DNA from: [Zimmermannella] faecalis ATCC 13722
Lineage (GTDB): Bacteria; Actinomycetota; Actinomycetes; Actinomycetales; Microbacteriaceae
Length of the DNA stretch: 64,000 nt
Assembly (NCBI RefSeq): GCF_000381765.1
Contig: NZ_KB907076.1
Location: forward strand, 124,001-188,000
Direction: 5' to 3'
Positions within the stretch are counted from its first letter, which is position 1, and the number at the start of each line of letters is the position of its first letter. Shown here one piece after another: positions 7,573 to 16,010 of this stretch. The notes under the pieces were generated by a model. It was not told where the DNA came from, ran no database searches, and was given only the letters and a program-made list of their open reading frames with translations. The position numbers and the translations under genes were made by a program.

Positions 7573-8586
7573 ATGCGACTCGGTCTCTACAACGCGATCC
7601 TCCACGACCGCCCGCTGCCCGAGGCGATCAAGGTCATCGCCGACCTCGGGCTCACCGGCATCGAGCTGAACACGGGCGGGTTCCTGCCCGCCGTGCACGT
7701 GCCGACGTTCGACGACATCCTCGTGAGTGACACCGCGCGCGACGACTTCCTCGGCCTGTTCGAGGGCACGGGCGTCGAGATCGCGGGCCTCAACTGCAAC
7801 GGCAACCCGCTGCACCCGAACCGCGAGATCGGTGACAAGCACGCCGAAGACATTCGCCGCAGCATCCGCCTCGCCGAGCGCCTCGGCCAGCACCGCGTCG
7901 TGACGATGTCGGGCCTGCCGGGTGGCGAGCCCGGCTCGAGCCGTGTGAACTGGGTCGTCAACGCCTGGAACTCGGCGGCGCTCGGAGTGCTCGACTACCA
8001 GTGGGACATCGTCGCGAAGTTCTGGCGCGAGACCGACCGGCTCGCGCGCGACAGCGACGTGAAGGTCGCCCTCGAGCTGCACCCGCAGAACGTCGTCTTC
8101 AACTGCGCGAGCGTGCACCAGCTCATCGACCTCACGGGCGCGACGAACGTCGGCGTCGAACTCGACGCCTCGCACCTGTTCTGGCAGCAGATGGACCCGG
8201 TCGCGGTCGTGCGCCACCTTGGCGAACTCGTGTTCCACGCGGCGGCGAAGGATGTGCGCGTCAACCCCGAGTGGGCGCAGCTGAACGGCGTGCTCGACAA
8301 CAGCTTCCGCCGCCTCGACCCGGCGGAGCCCCGTACGAACCTCGGCGGCGACGAGTGGGCGAACGAGTGGCCGAAGGAGTCGGCGTGGGACTTCGTCGCC
8401 CTCGGCAAGGGCCACGACGTCGCGTACTGGACCGAGTTCCTTCGCGCGCTGCACGAGGTCGACCCCGACATGCTCGTGAACATCGAGCACGAGGACGTCG
8501 AGCTCGGCCGCATCGAGGGCATCGAGGTTGCCGCTGACGTGCTGAAGGCGGCCGACGCGGCGCTCGAGGCAGAGCTCGCGAAGTAG
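7573..8586 (+). CDS. Sugar phosphate isomerase/epimerase family protein (AP endonuclease-2-type TIM barrel)
   Basis: A 337-residue xylose-isomerase-like TIM barrel. Metal-site residues are visible in VALELHPQNVVFN, VGVELDASHLFWQQ, HAAAKDVRVN and LVNIEHEDVELG, which carry the expected Glu/Asp/His ligands. It likely isomerises or epimerises a keto sugar or inosose made by the oxidoreductase encoded immediately upstream; that link is inferred. The GGAGAG at the end of the upstream gene serves as its ribosome binding site. The operon ends in a strong hairpin right after it. Confidence 0.88.
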   Translation: MRLGLYNAILHDRPLPEAIKVIADLGLTGIELNTGGFLPAVHVPTFDDILVSDTARDDFLGLFEGTGVEIAGLNCNGNPLHPNREIGDKHAEDIRRSIRLAERLGQHRVVTMSGLPGGEPGSSRVNWVVNAWNSAALGVLDYQWDIVAKFWRETDRLARDSDVKVALELHPQNVVFNCASVHQLIDLTGATNVGVELDASHLFWQQMDPVAVVRHLGELVFHAAAKDVRVNPEWAQLNGVLDNSFRRLDPAEPRTNLGGDEWANEWPKESAWDFVALGKGHDVAYWTEFLRALHEVDPDMLVNIEHEDVELGRIEGIEVAADVLKAADAALEAELAK

Positions 8587-8592
8587 AACCAT

Positions 8593-8643
8593 GACGAACG
8601 GGCCCCGGTGTTCGCGCGCGGCGCACTCCGGGGCCCGTTCGTC
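8593..8643 (+). terminator. Strong hairpin terminator after the sugar oxidoreductase/isomerase operon
   Basis: A perfect 16-bp inverted repeat (GACGAACGGGCCCCGG and its complement) with a 19-nt loop begins 6 nt after the isomerase stop codon. No U-tract follows, as is common in GC-rich actinobacteria. Confidence 0.7.
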
Positions 8644-8659
8644 GCGGTAGCGTCGCAGC

Positions 8660-9913
8660 ATGACTTCTGACGCAACCTCGGTGGCGCCGCTGCGGATCGC
8701 GTTCGTCGTGCTCCACACCTCCCCCACCGACGAGCCCGGCACGAAAGACGCCGGCGGCATGAATGTCGTCGTGCGCGCACAGGCCGAGGTGCTCGCCCGC
8801 GCCGGGCACCGGGTCGAGCTCATCACGCGCCGCCAGAGCCCCGACTGGCCCGCCGTCGCCGAACTCGCGCCGAACCTTCGGCTGCACGCGCTCGACGTCG
8901 GGCCAGCCCGCACGATCGAGAAGGGCGAGCACGAGGCGCTCATTGACGAGTTTCGGGATGCGCTGGTCGAGCTGCTCCGCGAACTGCCGGTCGATCTCAT
9001 CCACGGCGAGCACTGGTTCTCGGGCATCGCGGCGCTCCCGGTCGCACGCGATCTCGGCATTCCGTTCGTGCAGAGCTTCCACTCGATCGCGGCCGACAGC
9101 GCGCTTCCGCTTTCGGCGGGCGAACGGGCGGAGTCGCCCGGCCGGCTCGCCGGCGAGGCTCGGCTCGCGAAGGAGTCGTGCACCCTCGTCGTCATCAGCG
9201 AGGCAGAGCGGGAGACCGCGATCGAGCGCCTCGGCGCCGACCCCGCCCGGGTCGACATCGTGCCGCCCGGCGTCGACACCGACCTCTTCTTCCCCGAGAC
9301 CGCGCAGCGCGAGCACCGCGACCGCCCGCGCGTCATCGTCGCCGGCCGCCTGCATCCGCTCAAGGGGGTCGACCTCGCGATCGACGCCCTCGCCGAGATT
9401 CCCGAGGCGCTGCGCCCCGAGCTCGTCGTGGTCGGCACGCCGCCACCCGACTCGGTCGCGTACGAGCGCTCACTGCACGAGGCAGTCTCACGGCACGGGC
9501 TTGGCGACTGGGTGCGCTTCAGCGGCGCCCTCTCGCGCGCCGGCTTCGCCGCCGAGATGCGGCGCGGCGACCTCGTGCTCATGCCCTCGCACTCCGAGAC
9601 GTTTGGGCTCGTCGCGCTCGAGGCGGCGGCCTGCGGGCTCCCCGTCATCGCGTACCGCTCGGGCGGGCTGCAGGAATCGGTGCTCCACGACCGCACCGGC
9701 CTGCTCGTCGACACCCGCGAACCGGCCGACTGGGCCCGCGCGATCGAGCGCGTGCTCGGCGACGCGGCGCTGCGCGAACGGCTCGCGGGCGCAGCCCTCG
9801 CCCACGCCCGTGACATGACGTGGGAGGCCTCCGCGGCCGCGCTCCTCGACGTCTACTGCGGCCTCATCAACTGCGCCGACCGAACCCGCACCGAGGTGAC
9901 GGCGCATGCCTAA
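8660..9913 (+). CDS. Glycosyltransferase family 4, MshA-like
   Basis: A 417-residue GT-B fold glycosyltransferase. The N-terminal DAGGMNVVVRAQAEVLARAGH region and ELAPNLRLHALDVGP match the pattern of MshA, the inositol-phosphate N-acetylglucosaminyltransferase that starts mycothiol synthesis. The C-terminal donor site has the retaining-GT E-x7-E motif (PSHSETFGLVALEAAACG). It is followed, overlapping by 8 bp, by an MshB-like deacetylase gene, which strengthens a mycothiol-type role. Other GT4 enzymes of glycolipid synthesis share these motifs, so the specific name is held back. It starts at an ATG 16 bp after the upstream terminator. Confidence 0.85.
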   Translation: MTSDATSVAPLRIAFVVLHTSPTDEPGTKDAGGMNVVVRAQAEVLARAGHRVELITRRQSPDWPAVAELAPNLRLHALDVGPARTIEKGEHEALIDEFRDALVELLRELPVDLIHGEHWFSGIAALPVARDLGIPFVQSFHSIAADSALPLSAGERAESPGRLAGEARLAKESCTLVVISEAERETAIERLGADPARVDIVPPGVDTDLFFPETAQREHRDRPRVIVAGRLHPLKGVDLAIDALAEIPEALRPELVVVGTPPPDSVAYERSLHEAVSRHGLGDWVRFSGALSRAGFAAEMRRGDLVLMPSHSETFGLVALEAAACGLPVIAYRSGGLQESVLHDRTGLLVDTREPADWARAIERVLGDAALRERLAGAALAHARDMTWEASAAALLDVYCGLINCADRTRTEVTAHA

Positions 9914-10661
9914 CGTCGCGGGGCCACTCGCGGGCGTCCGCCGCGCGCTCGTCGTGCACGCGCATCCCGACGACGAGGTGCTCGCGGGCGGCGCGCTTCT
10001 GCGGGAGTTGCACGAGAACGGCGCCCGCGTCGCGCTCGTGACCTGCTCGCGCGGCGAGGCCGGCGAGATCGTCGCCGGCGTGCTCCCTTCTGACACGTCT
10101 GAGGCCGAGCTCGCCGCCGTGCGGGAGCGCGAGGTGCGCGGCTCGGTCGCGGCGCTCGGCATCGACGCCCACTACTGGCTCGGCACGCCGCCGGCGCGCG
10201 GGGCGGGGGCGGATGCGCGCGCCTACCGCGACTCCGGCATGCGGTGGGTGCGCCCCGGCGTCGCCGGACCCGCCGACACCACCGACGACCGCTCGCTCAC
10301 CGCCGCACCCCTCGCCGAGGTCGTGGCCGATCTCGCGGCCGCGCTCGCCCTCGAGGCGCCCGACCTCATCATCAGCTACGACGACGCGGGCGGCTACGGG
10401 CATCCCGACCACGTGCGGGCGCGCGAGGCCGCGCTCGCCTGCGCGCGCGAGGCGGGCGTCCCCTTCGCGGAGCTCATCGAGCAGCCCGACGTGCCCGGCA
10501 CGACCTGGTACCAGCTGTCGCGGCACCGGCATGCGGTGCTCGCGGCCCTGCGCAGCCACCGCACGCAGCTCACGGTCGCGGTCGACGGCGAGAGCCTCGT
10601 GCACTCGGGCGGGCAGCGGCAGGCCGTGACGACCGATATCGGTTTGCGGCTCGTCGACTGA
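9906..10661 (+). CDS. PIG-L family deacetylase, MshB/Mca-like
   Basis: A 251-residue zinc-dependent N-acetylglucosaminyl deacetylase. It has the metal motif AHPDDE near residue 20, CSRGEAGEIV, the RDSGMRW segment typical of MshB and Mca, and a second metal motif in GGYGHPDHV. In mycothiol biosynthesis MshB deacetylates GlcNAc-inositol, and Mca cleaves mycothiol conjugates; sequence alone does not separate these. The start overlaps the end of the MshA-like gene by 8 bp, suggesting that both act in one pathway. It is slightly shorter than mycobacterial MshB. Confidence 0.85.
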   Translation: MPNVAGPLAGVRRALVVHAHPDDEVLAGGALLRELHENGARVALVTCSRGEAGEIVAGVLPSDTSEAELAAVREREVRGSVAALGIDAHYWLGTPPARGAGADARAYRDSGMRWVRPGVAGPADTTDDRSLTAAPLAEVVADLAAALALEAPDLIISYDDAGGYGHPDHVRAREAALACAREAGVPFAELIEQPDVPGTTWYQLSRHRHAVLAALRSHRTQLTVAVDGESLVHSGGQRQAVTTDIGLRLVD

Positions 10662-10674
10662 GGAGGCCAGGACG

Positions 10675-11469
10675 ATGCGCACCTTCACGAAAACGAGCGG
10701 AAACCTCCTCGGCGAGGCCGCCGGCCTGCGCTGGCTCGCCGAGGCCGAGCCGCACGGCGGCGCTGCCGTCGCGCGCATCCGGTCGGTTGACGAGCATCGG
10801 CTCGTACTCGACTACGTCGAGTCGGCACCACCGACGGTCGACCGGGCGCGCAGGTTCGGTGCGGCCCTCGCTCAGACGCACGCGGCGGGCGCCGAGTGGT
10901 GGGGATGCGCGGCGCCGGGCTGGGAGGGCGGCGACGCGTTCGGGCAGTCGCGCACCCCGATCGTGCGCGATCGCGACCGGGCGCCCGAGTCGTGGGGCGC
11001 GTTCTACGGCGAGCTGCGCATCCGCGTGTTTGCCGAGCGGCTGCGCGACCGCGGCGCGATCGACGCCGACGAGTTCGCGGTGTTCGACCAACTCGCGGAG
11101 CGGCTCTGCGCCGGCGAGTTCGATGTGCCGCAGCCGTCGCTCGTGCGCGACGCGGGGTTTGACGTCGCCCGCTGCCACGGCGACATGTGGTCGGGCAACG
11201 TGCTCTACGACGCCGGGCCGACCGGCGCGACGCTCATCGATCCCTTCGCGCAGGGCGGGCACGCCGAGACCGACCTCGGCACGCTTGCCGTGTTCGGGTT
11301 CTCGCACCTCGACGAGGTCTACCGCGGCTACGACGCCGCGTCGCCCCTCGCCGATGGCTGGGCGGAGCGCATCGATCTGCACCGGCTCGGCATTGTGATC
11401 ATGCACGCGCATATCTTCGGCGGCGGCTACGTCGGCGAGGCCCTGCGGCTCGCGAAGCGCTACGACTAG
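10675..11469 (+). CDS. Fructosamine kinase family protein
   Basis: A 264-residue kinase-like protein of the fructosamine/ketosamine-3-kinase family. The catalytic loop is CHGDMWSGNVL, followed by the metal-binding DPFAQGGHAETDLG, and there is an N-terminal small lobe. These enzymes phosphorylate ketosamines on glycated proteins or low-mass Amadori products, which then decompose. The gene lies 13 bp after the PIG-L deacetylase with a GAGGAGG ribosome binding site, so it is probably co-transcribed; a role in repair of glycated amines fits beside amino-sugar enzymes but is inference. Confidence 0.85.
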   Translation: MRTFTKTSGNLLGEAAGLRWLAEAEPHGGAAVARIRSVDEHRLVLDYVESAPPTVDRARRFGAALAQTHAAGAEWWGCAAPGWEGGDAFGQSRTPIVRDRDRAPESWGAFYGELRIRVFAERLRDRGAIDADEFAVFDQLAERLCAGEFDVPQPSLVRDAGFDVARCHGDMWSGNVLYDAGPTGATLIDPFAQGGHAETDLGTLAVFGFSHLDEVYRGYDAASPLADGWAERIDLHRLGIVIMHAHIFGGGYVGEALRLAKRYD

Positions 11470-11511
11470 ACTCGCCGGCGCCGGGGCTCGCCCGCCGGTT
11501 TGGAGGATTCG

Positions 11512-12984
11512 ATGTCTCGCCGTACGCACACTCGTGTGACCGCCGTCATCGCGGCGATCGCGCTTCCGTTCGTGGGGCTCGTTGGCTGTAGCGCCGACGA
11601 CCTGCGCATCACGCCCCGTGCCGAGGCCGCTCCGCCGACCGTGCTCGACGCCGAGGACGCGAGCGCCGCATCCATCGCCGCGAGCGAGCAGCTGTTCGAG
11701 TCGAGCGGCCTCGTGTTCGTCGCGACGGCCGGCTACGAGGCGCAGCTCGCCGACGATGCGGTCGCGGCGGGTGCGCCGCTGCTCGTCGACGGGGCCGGGC
11801 TTCCCGCCGAGCTCGAGCGGCTCGGCGTTCGCGTCGTGGTGCACGCGAGCGACGACTCGCCAGAAGGCGCCGGCGAGTTCGAGCAGGTGTCGATCAACGG
11901 CGACGCCGACCCCGCGACCACCGACCTGCCCGACGTCGAGCGCGGCGAGCCGAGCGTATCCGCAGTGCTCTTCACGGATGAGGACGCGCCAGCTGCGGCC
12001 GTCGCGCCGAAGGCGTCGGTCGAGGCGGTGGGCGGCAGCGTCGAGGTGCTGCCGGCCGGCGACCCGCGCACGTCGAGCGAGACCGTCGCGATCGCGCGCG
12101 ACCACGCCGACGCGACCGTGCTCGCGATCGGGGCGGAGTTCGGCGAGACGGAGACGTTCGCGGCACGATTCGCGACCGCCGCGACCGCGACCGAAGTCCC
12201 CGGCGGGGGCATGCTGCCGCTCGACGACCGCATCCTGGTCGCCGACTACGGGCATCCCGGCGATGGCGCGCTCGGGGTGCTTGGCGAGCACGACCTCGAC
12301 TGGGCAGTGCGGGACGTGAAGGAGCGGGCCGCCGAGTATCAGGCGCTCACCGACACGCAGGTGGTGCCGACATTCGAGATCAGCGCGACCGTCGCGAGTG
12401 CGTCGGCGGGCGATGATGGCGACTACTCGTCAGAGAGCGACGTCGAGTCGCTGCGCCCGTGGATTGACCGCGCCGCCGAGGAGGGCATCTACGTCGTGCT
12501 CGACCTGCAGCCGGGCCACACCTCGTTCCTCGACCAGGCGAAACTGTACGAGGAGCTGCTGCGCGAGCCGAATGTCGGCCTCGCGCTCGACCCCGAATGG
12601 CGGCTCGCGCCCGGCGAGCAGCACATGGTGCAGATCGGCAGCGTGAGCGCCGACGAGGTGAACGCGACGCTCGACTGGCTCGCCGACCTCACCGCCGAGC
12701 ACCAGCTGCCGCAGAAGGCGGTCGTGCTGCATCAGTTCCGCGGCGACATGCTCGAAGATCGCGACGAGATCGACACGAGCCACGACGAGTTGCGGCTCGT
12801 CGTGCACGTTGACGGCCACGGCACTCCCCCGCTGAAGTTCGAGACGTGGAACGCGCTCGTCGCCGACCTGCCCGACGGCATACTGCTCGGGTGGAAGAAC
12901 TTCATCGACGAAGACACCCCGACGTTCACGCCGGCCGAGACGCTCGCGGTCGAGCCGCAGCCCTCGCTCGTGACGTATCAGTAG
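11512..12984 (+). CDS. Lipoprotein with CWB2-like N-terminal repeats and a TIM-barrel-like C-terminal half
   Basis: A 490-residue predicted lipoprotein: a type II signal peptide with lipobox LVGC near residue 26. Residues 40-250 resemble cell-wall-binding repeat 2 modules (IAASEQLFESSGLVFVATAGYEAQLADDAVAAGAPLLVDGAG, then ASSETVAIARDHADATVLAIG-like units). The C-terminal half (VVPTFEISATV, GIYVVLDLQPGHTSF, VGLALDPEWRL, QKAVVLHQFRGDM) reads like a glycoside-hydrolase-type barrel, so a wall- or surface-polysaccharide role is likely but not proven. The start at 11512 follows TTTGGAGG; an upstream TTG at 11500 would overlap that site. Confidence 0.75.
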   Translation: MSRRTHTRVTAVIAAIALPFVGLVGCSADDLRITPRAEAAPPTVLDAEDASAASIAASEQLFESSGLVFVATAGYEAQLADDAVAAGAPLLVDGAGLPAELERLGVRVVVHASDDSPEGAGEFEQVSINGDADPATTDLPDVERGEPSVSAVLFTDEDAPAAAVAPKASVEAVGGSVEVLPAGDPRTSSETVAIARDHADATVLAIGAEFGETETFAARFATAATATEVPGGGMLPLDDRILVADYGHPGDGALGVLGEHDLDWAVRDVKERAAEYQALTDTQVVPTFEISATVASASAGDDGDYSSESDVESLRPWIDRAAEEGIYVVLDLQPGHTSFLDQAKLYEELLREPNVGLALDPEWRLAPGEQHMVQIGSVSADEVNATLDWLADLTAEHQLPQKAVVLHQFRGDMLEDRDEIDTSHDELRLVVHVDGHGTPPLKFETWNALVADLPDGILLGWKNFIDEDTPTFTPAETLAVEPQPSLVTYQ

Positions 12985-13000
12985 GGGGCTGTCGGGCCGG

Positions 13001-13552
13001 TTAGTAGTACTCGACCGTGTAGGGGATGTCGAGGATGTTGTAGAAGATTCGCTGCTGCGACTCCTGGAGCATGTTGAAGAGGTCCCAGGGCAGGGCTGTC
13101 TGGCTTGCTGAGTCGGCCCCGACACTTCCGCTCGTCGTCGGGGTGACGTCGGGGCTTGAGTCGATCACCCCGTCGCTGTTCGTGTCGATCAGCGTGGCGT
13201 CGAAGACTCCGTCGAGGTCGGTGTCGAGATAGGCCGTGTCGAGCAGGCCATCGCCGTTCGTGTCGCTGAACGCGACGTCGACGATGCCGTCGCCGTTGCT
13301 GTCGACGTACACGTCGCTGATTCCGTTCTGGTCGCTGTCGTAGGCGTACGACTCGAAGTAGCCATCGGCGTCGGCGTCGTATCGGTAGAAGTCGGCGATG
13401 CCGTCGCCGCTCGTGTCGATGCCGATCGTCTCGAAGTAGCCGTCGGCGTCGAAGTCGTTGAGGGAGTAGTCGGCCACGCCGTCACCGTCGTCGTCGTAGA
13501 GCAAGCTCTCTGCGTAGCCGTCACCGTTTTGGTCCCAAGCCCATTCGAACAT
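13001..13552 (-). CDS. Asp-rich thrombospondin-3-like repeat protein
   Basis: A 183-residue acidic protein made mostly of ten consecutive D-x-[DNS]-x-[DN]-G-x-x-[DE] units with a 12-13-residue period (DQNGDGYAE, DDDGDGVAD, DFDADGYFE, DTSGDGIAD, DADADGYFE and so on). These look like calcium-binding EF-hand or thrombospondin type-3 loops. A short hydrophobic, Tyr-rich tail ends in a double tyrosine. The start at 13552 has AGGTGAG ahead of it. There is no signal peptide or anchor, which is strange for a repeat class that is normally extracellular. The longer upstream reading is basic and unlike the repeats. Confidence 0.72.
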   Translation of the reverse strand: MFEWAWDQNGDGYAESLLYDDDGDGVADYSLNDFDADGYFETIGIDTSGDGIADFYRYDADADGYFESYAYDSDQNGISDVYVDSNGDGIVDVAFSDTNGDGLLDTAYLDTDLDGVFDATLIDTNSDGVIDSSPDVTPTTSGSVGADSASQTALPWDLFNMLQESQQRIFYNILDIPYTVEYY

Positions 13553-13776
13553 GGTGCTCACCTGATTCCGTGGGGAGGGATTCCGCCGTTGGAATCCGTT
13601 GCTGGTTTGATGCGCGCGGGGGCGCGAAAGTTCCCCGACGGATGCGCGAGTTCCGCGTGGTTGTACGGATCGCGGGGTGGTTGTGGCCGCCGCGATCGGC
13701 GTGCACGTTTCCATGTCGGAGGCTCGTGGTGTGATGAATTCATCGAGCAAGCACGCGCGAGAAAGGAGCCGGGCCG

Positions 13777-15065
13777 ATGAGCGCATCCACCGCAGTCAAC
13801 GCGACGCCGCACGACGACGAGCTCGACGCCGCCCTCGCGCAGATTCTTTGCGCGCACATTGAGGCGACGCTCGCCGAGGCGCGCATCTCGGCCTCGAAGA
13901 TTCGGATGTATGCGGCGCTCTACCTCGCGGCCGAGCAGCGCACGGCGCGCGACTGTGCACCCTCGATTTCGGCGAGCGACCGGCAGCGCGAGTTCGCGCG
14001 GCACCTGCGGTCGATGGCGGGCGAATATGCGGCGTCGAAGCAGCTGTCTGACGTCACGATCGTGAACCGCGCCCACAGCGCCCACGACCTCGTCACGAAG
14101 TTCCCCGACTGGCTCGACTCGCTCGCCGAGGGTGAGGTGCAGGCCTGGCACACGCGCGCCCTCCTCGCGCACCACACACCGCTCGATCCCAAGCAGTACG
14201 ACGAGTACGGCCGCCTCGTGCTGCGGCATGCTCGCTCGCACACGGTGCACTCGACCGAACTGTTCGCGAAGGCGACCGCGGCGAAGCTCATGCGCGAGGC
14301 GCACGAAGAGGCGTACCGCCGCGAGTTCGAGCGGCGGCGCGTCACGGTTGAACCGGCCGACTTCGGCATGTCGTACCTCACGGCCTACCTTCCCTCAGCC
14401 GCGGCCGCGGCCATCGACGCCGTGCTCACGCAGGATGCGCGGGCGCTGCGCATCGGTGGGCACGCGGTTGCTGGCGAGCAGGGTGACGGTGAGCAGGAGG
14501 CAGAGGCGGATCCGCGCACGATCGCGCAGCTGCGCACCGACGTGTTTACCGATCTCCTGCTTACCGGGACTCCGCAGGCGATCCTGGACAGTCCGTCGGC
14601 CGGTGCCGCTCGGGTGACGGCCACCGTGAGCCTCGTCGTGCCCGTGCTCGCGCTGCGCGACCCCGAGCTCGGCGGCGCATTCTCGCGAGCGGGCGGATGC
14701 GGCGCGCAGGGTGGGGTCCCGATGCTCAACGGCGTGCAGCCGCTCAGCGCCGAGGAGGCGCGCGAGTGGGCCGCCGATGCCGAGCTCGAGACATGACGTG
14801 CCGCTTCCCCGGCTGCCGACGGCCGGCACGAGCGTGCGACACCGACCACGCGACGGCCTGGGAGCACGGCGGCAAGACGCGCGAGAACAACCTCGAGCAG
14901 CTCTGCGACGTGCATCACGGGCAGAAACATCACAAAGGCTGGTCGGTCGAGCATCTCGGGGGCGGGGTGCTCGTGTGGAAATCGCCGCTTGGGCAGGTCA
15001 TCACCATGGTTCCCGAGCCGCCCGGTCCACAGTTCGCGCCGCTCGAAGAACCGCCGCCGTTCTAG
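13777..15065 (+). pseudogene. DUF222/HNH endonuclease gene broken by an internal frameshifting deletion
   Basis: The first frame (13777-14796, AAAGGAG ribosome binding site) encodes the DUF222 region, ending PLSAEEAREWAADAELET and a stop. The HNH nuclease domain continues in another frame to 15065: RARDMTCRFPGCRR, DTDHATAWEHGG, NNLEQLCDVHHGQKHH. In intact family members about 30 residues separate the AREWA-like segment from the RARD-C motif; here they are missing and the frame shifts near 14770-14790. All HNH metal residues survive but cannot be translated with DUF222. Such genes are multicopy in actinobacteria. A sequence error cannot be excluded. Confidence 0.8.
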
Positions 15066-15167
15066 CTGCGTGGGGTTCGGCCCCGCCGAGTTGGCCCGCC
15101 GTTGTTCCGATCACTACCGTTGGTCGGAGCAACGATGCGGCATGCAATGAGGCGGGGAGGATGAGTT

Positions 15168-15668
15168 ATGGCTGCGGAGTGGCGCAACGTCATCGCACTG
15201 TTTGTGAACGAACAGACTCGGCACGTGGCCGGACGGCTGCTTGCGGGCGAATCGGTGGACCCCGAAGCGCTCGAGCTCTCGCCGTCGCGTCGGCGACACG
15301 TCGTGACCGCCATCACGAACTCGGGAATTGCTGCTCTGACCGACGACGGCGTGCTCGCGCTCACTCCCGACGTGTTTCCGCGGCTGCTCGCAGAGGGTGC
15401 GCGCCCGGCACGCACCGGCATCGCTCGGTTTCTCGTGAACGACCGCATCGTCACGTATCCGTCTGCGCCGGCCGAACGCGAAGAACTCTTACGTTGGGTG
15501 CGTGATCGCGCGATCGGCGTCGATGAGACCCTCACCGAATCCGAGCTGAACGACCGGCTCGCAAAGTTCCACGACGATGTCGCCGTATTGCGTCGCTACC
15601 TGGTCGATTTCGAGCTGCTCGAGCGCCGACCGGATGGCGCCGAGTACCGCCGCGTTCGTGAGGTATAA
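15168..15668 (+). CDS. DUF2087 domain-containing protein, probable transcriptional regulator
   Basis: A 166-residue protein with an N-terminal helical segment (MAAEWRNVIALFVNEQTRHVAGRLL) and a C-terminal DUF2087 domain (RFLVNDRIVTYPSAPAEREELLRWVRDRAI ... TESELNDRLAKFHDDVAVLRRYLVDFELLERRPDGAEYRR). DUF2087 proteins are treated as ArsR/MerR-like or metal-linked regulators, but no ligand is known. The ATG is preceded by GGGGAGGATGAG. It stands alone between the broken HNH gene and a tRNA pair, and a hairpin follows the stop. Confidence 0.8.
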   Translation: MAAEWRNVIALFVNEQTRHVAGRLLAGESVDPEALELSPSRRRHVVTAITNSGIAALTDDGVLALTPDVFPRLLAEGARPARTGIARFLVNDRIVTYPSAPAEREELLRWVRDRAIGVDETLTESELNDRLAKFHDDVAVLRRYLVDFELLERRPDGAEYRRVREV

Positions 15669-15675
15669 CGAGAAA

Positions 15676-15720
15676 CACCCCCGACCAACCGCATCCAAAA
15701 ATGCGTGCTGATCAGGGGTG
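15676..15720 (+). terminator. Imperfect hairpin after the DUF2087 gene
   Basis: CACCCC at 15676 pairs with GGGGTG at 15715-15720, and CGCAT pairs with ATGCG around a CCAAAA loop, with internal mismatches. It starts 8 nt after the DUF2087 stop and lies between convergent transcripts (tRNA-Met on the other strand), so it may serve both directions. Confidence 0.5.
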
Positions 15721-15725
15721 AAGCG

Positions 15726-15802
15726 TGGTAGCAGGAGCGGGGCTCGAACCCGCGACCTCACGATTATGAGTCGTGCGCTCTCACCAACTGAGCTACCCTG
15801 CC
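15726..15802 (-). tRNA. tRNA-Met (CAT), elongator type
   Basis: A complete cloverleaf on the minus strand: acceptor GGCAGGG, D arm AGCTCAGTTGGTGAGAGC, anticodon stem-loop CACGA-CTCATAA-TCGTG with anticodon CAT, T arm GCGGG-TTCGAGC-CCCGC. CCA is encoded (15726-15728). The acceptor-stem and AGCTCAGTTGG features fit the elongator rather than the initiator tRNA; a tRNA-Ile2 precursor with modified CAT cannot be excluded by anticodon alone. Confidence 0.93.
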
Positions 15803-15831
15803 ACGGGCTCAGCTGCCGGTCTAGCAACTGA

Positions 15832-15906
<75 letters not shown>

Positions 15907-15942
15907 GGAACCACAGGCGACTTCTCGCTTGGGCACCAGAGG

Positions 15943-15973
15943 AGCTTAGCACAGGAGAGGATCCCTGCCGCAA
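15943..15973 (-). promoter_or_regulatory. Possible promoter of the Thr-Met tRNA transcript
   Basis: On the minus strand TTGCGG (15968-15973) and TAAGCT (15943-15948) are separated by 19 nt, ending 36 bp before tRNA-Thr. The -35 matches well, but the spacer is longer than ideal, so this is tentative. Confidence 0.35.
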
Positions 15974-16010
15974 CTCCCGCGGCTATTCAATTTTCAGTCT
16001 GTTTCGACGC

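Noticed and set aside
7342-9816. An 824-codon open frame on the minus strand
   Set aside because: It is antisense to the sugar isomerase and MshA-like genes, is Ser/Arg/Ala-rich without any domain, and arises from GC-rich codon bias.
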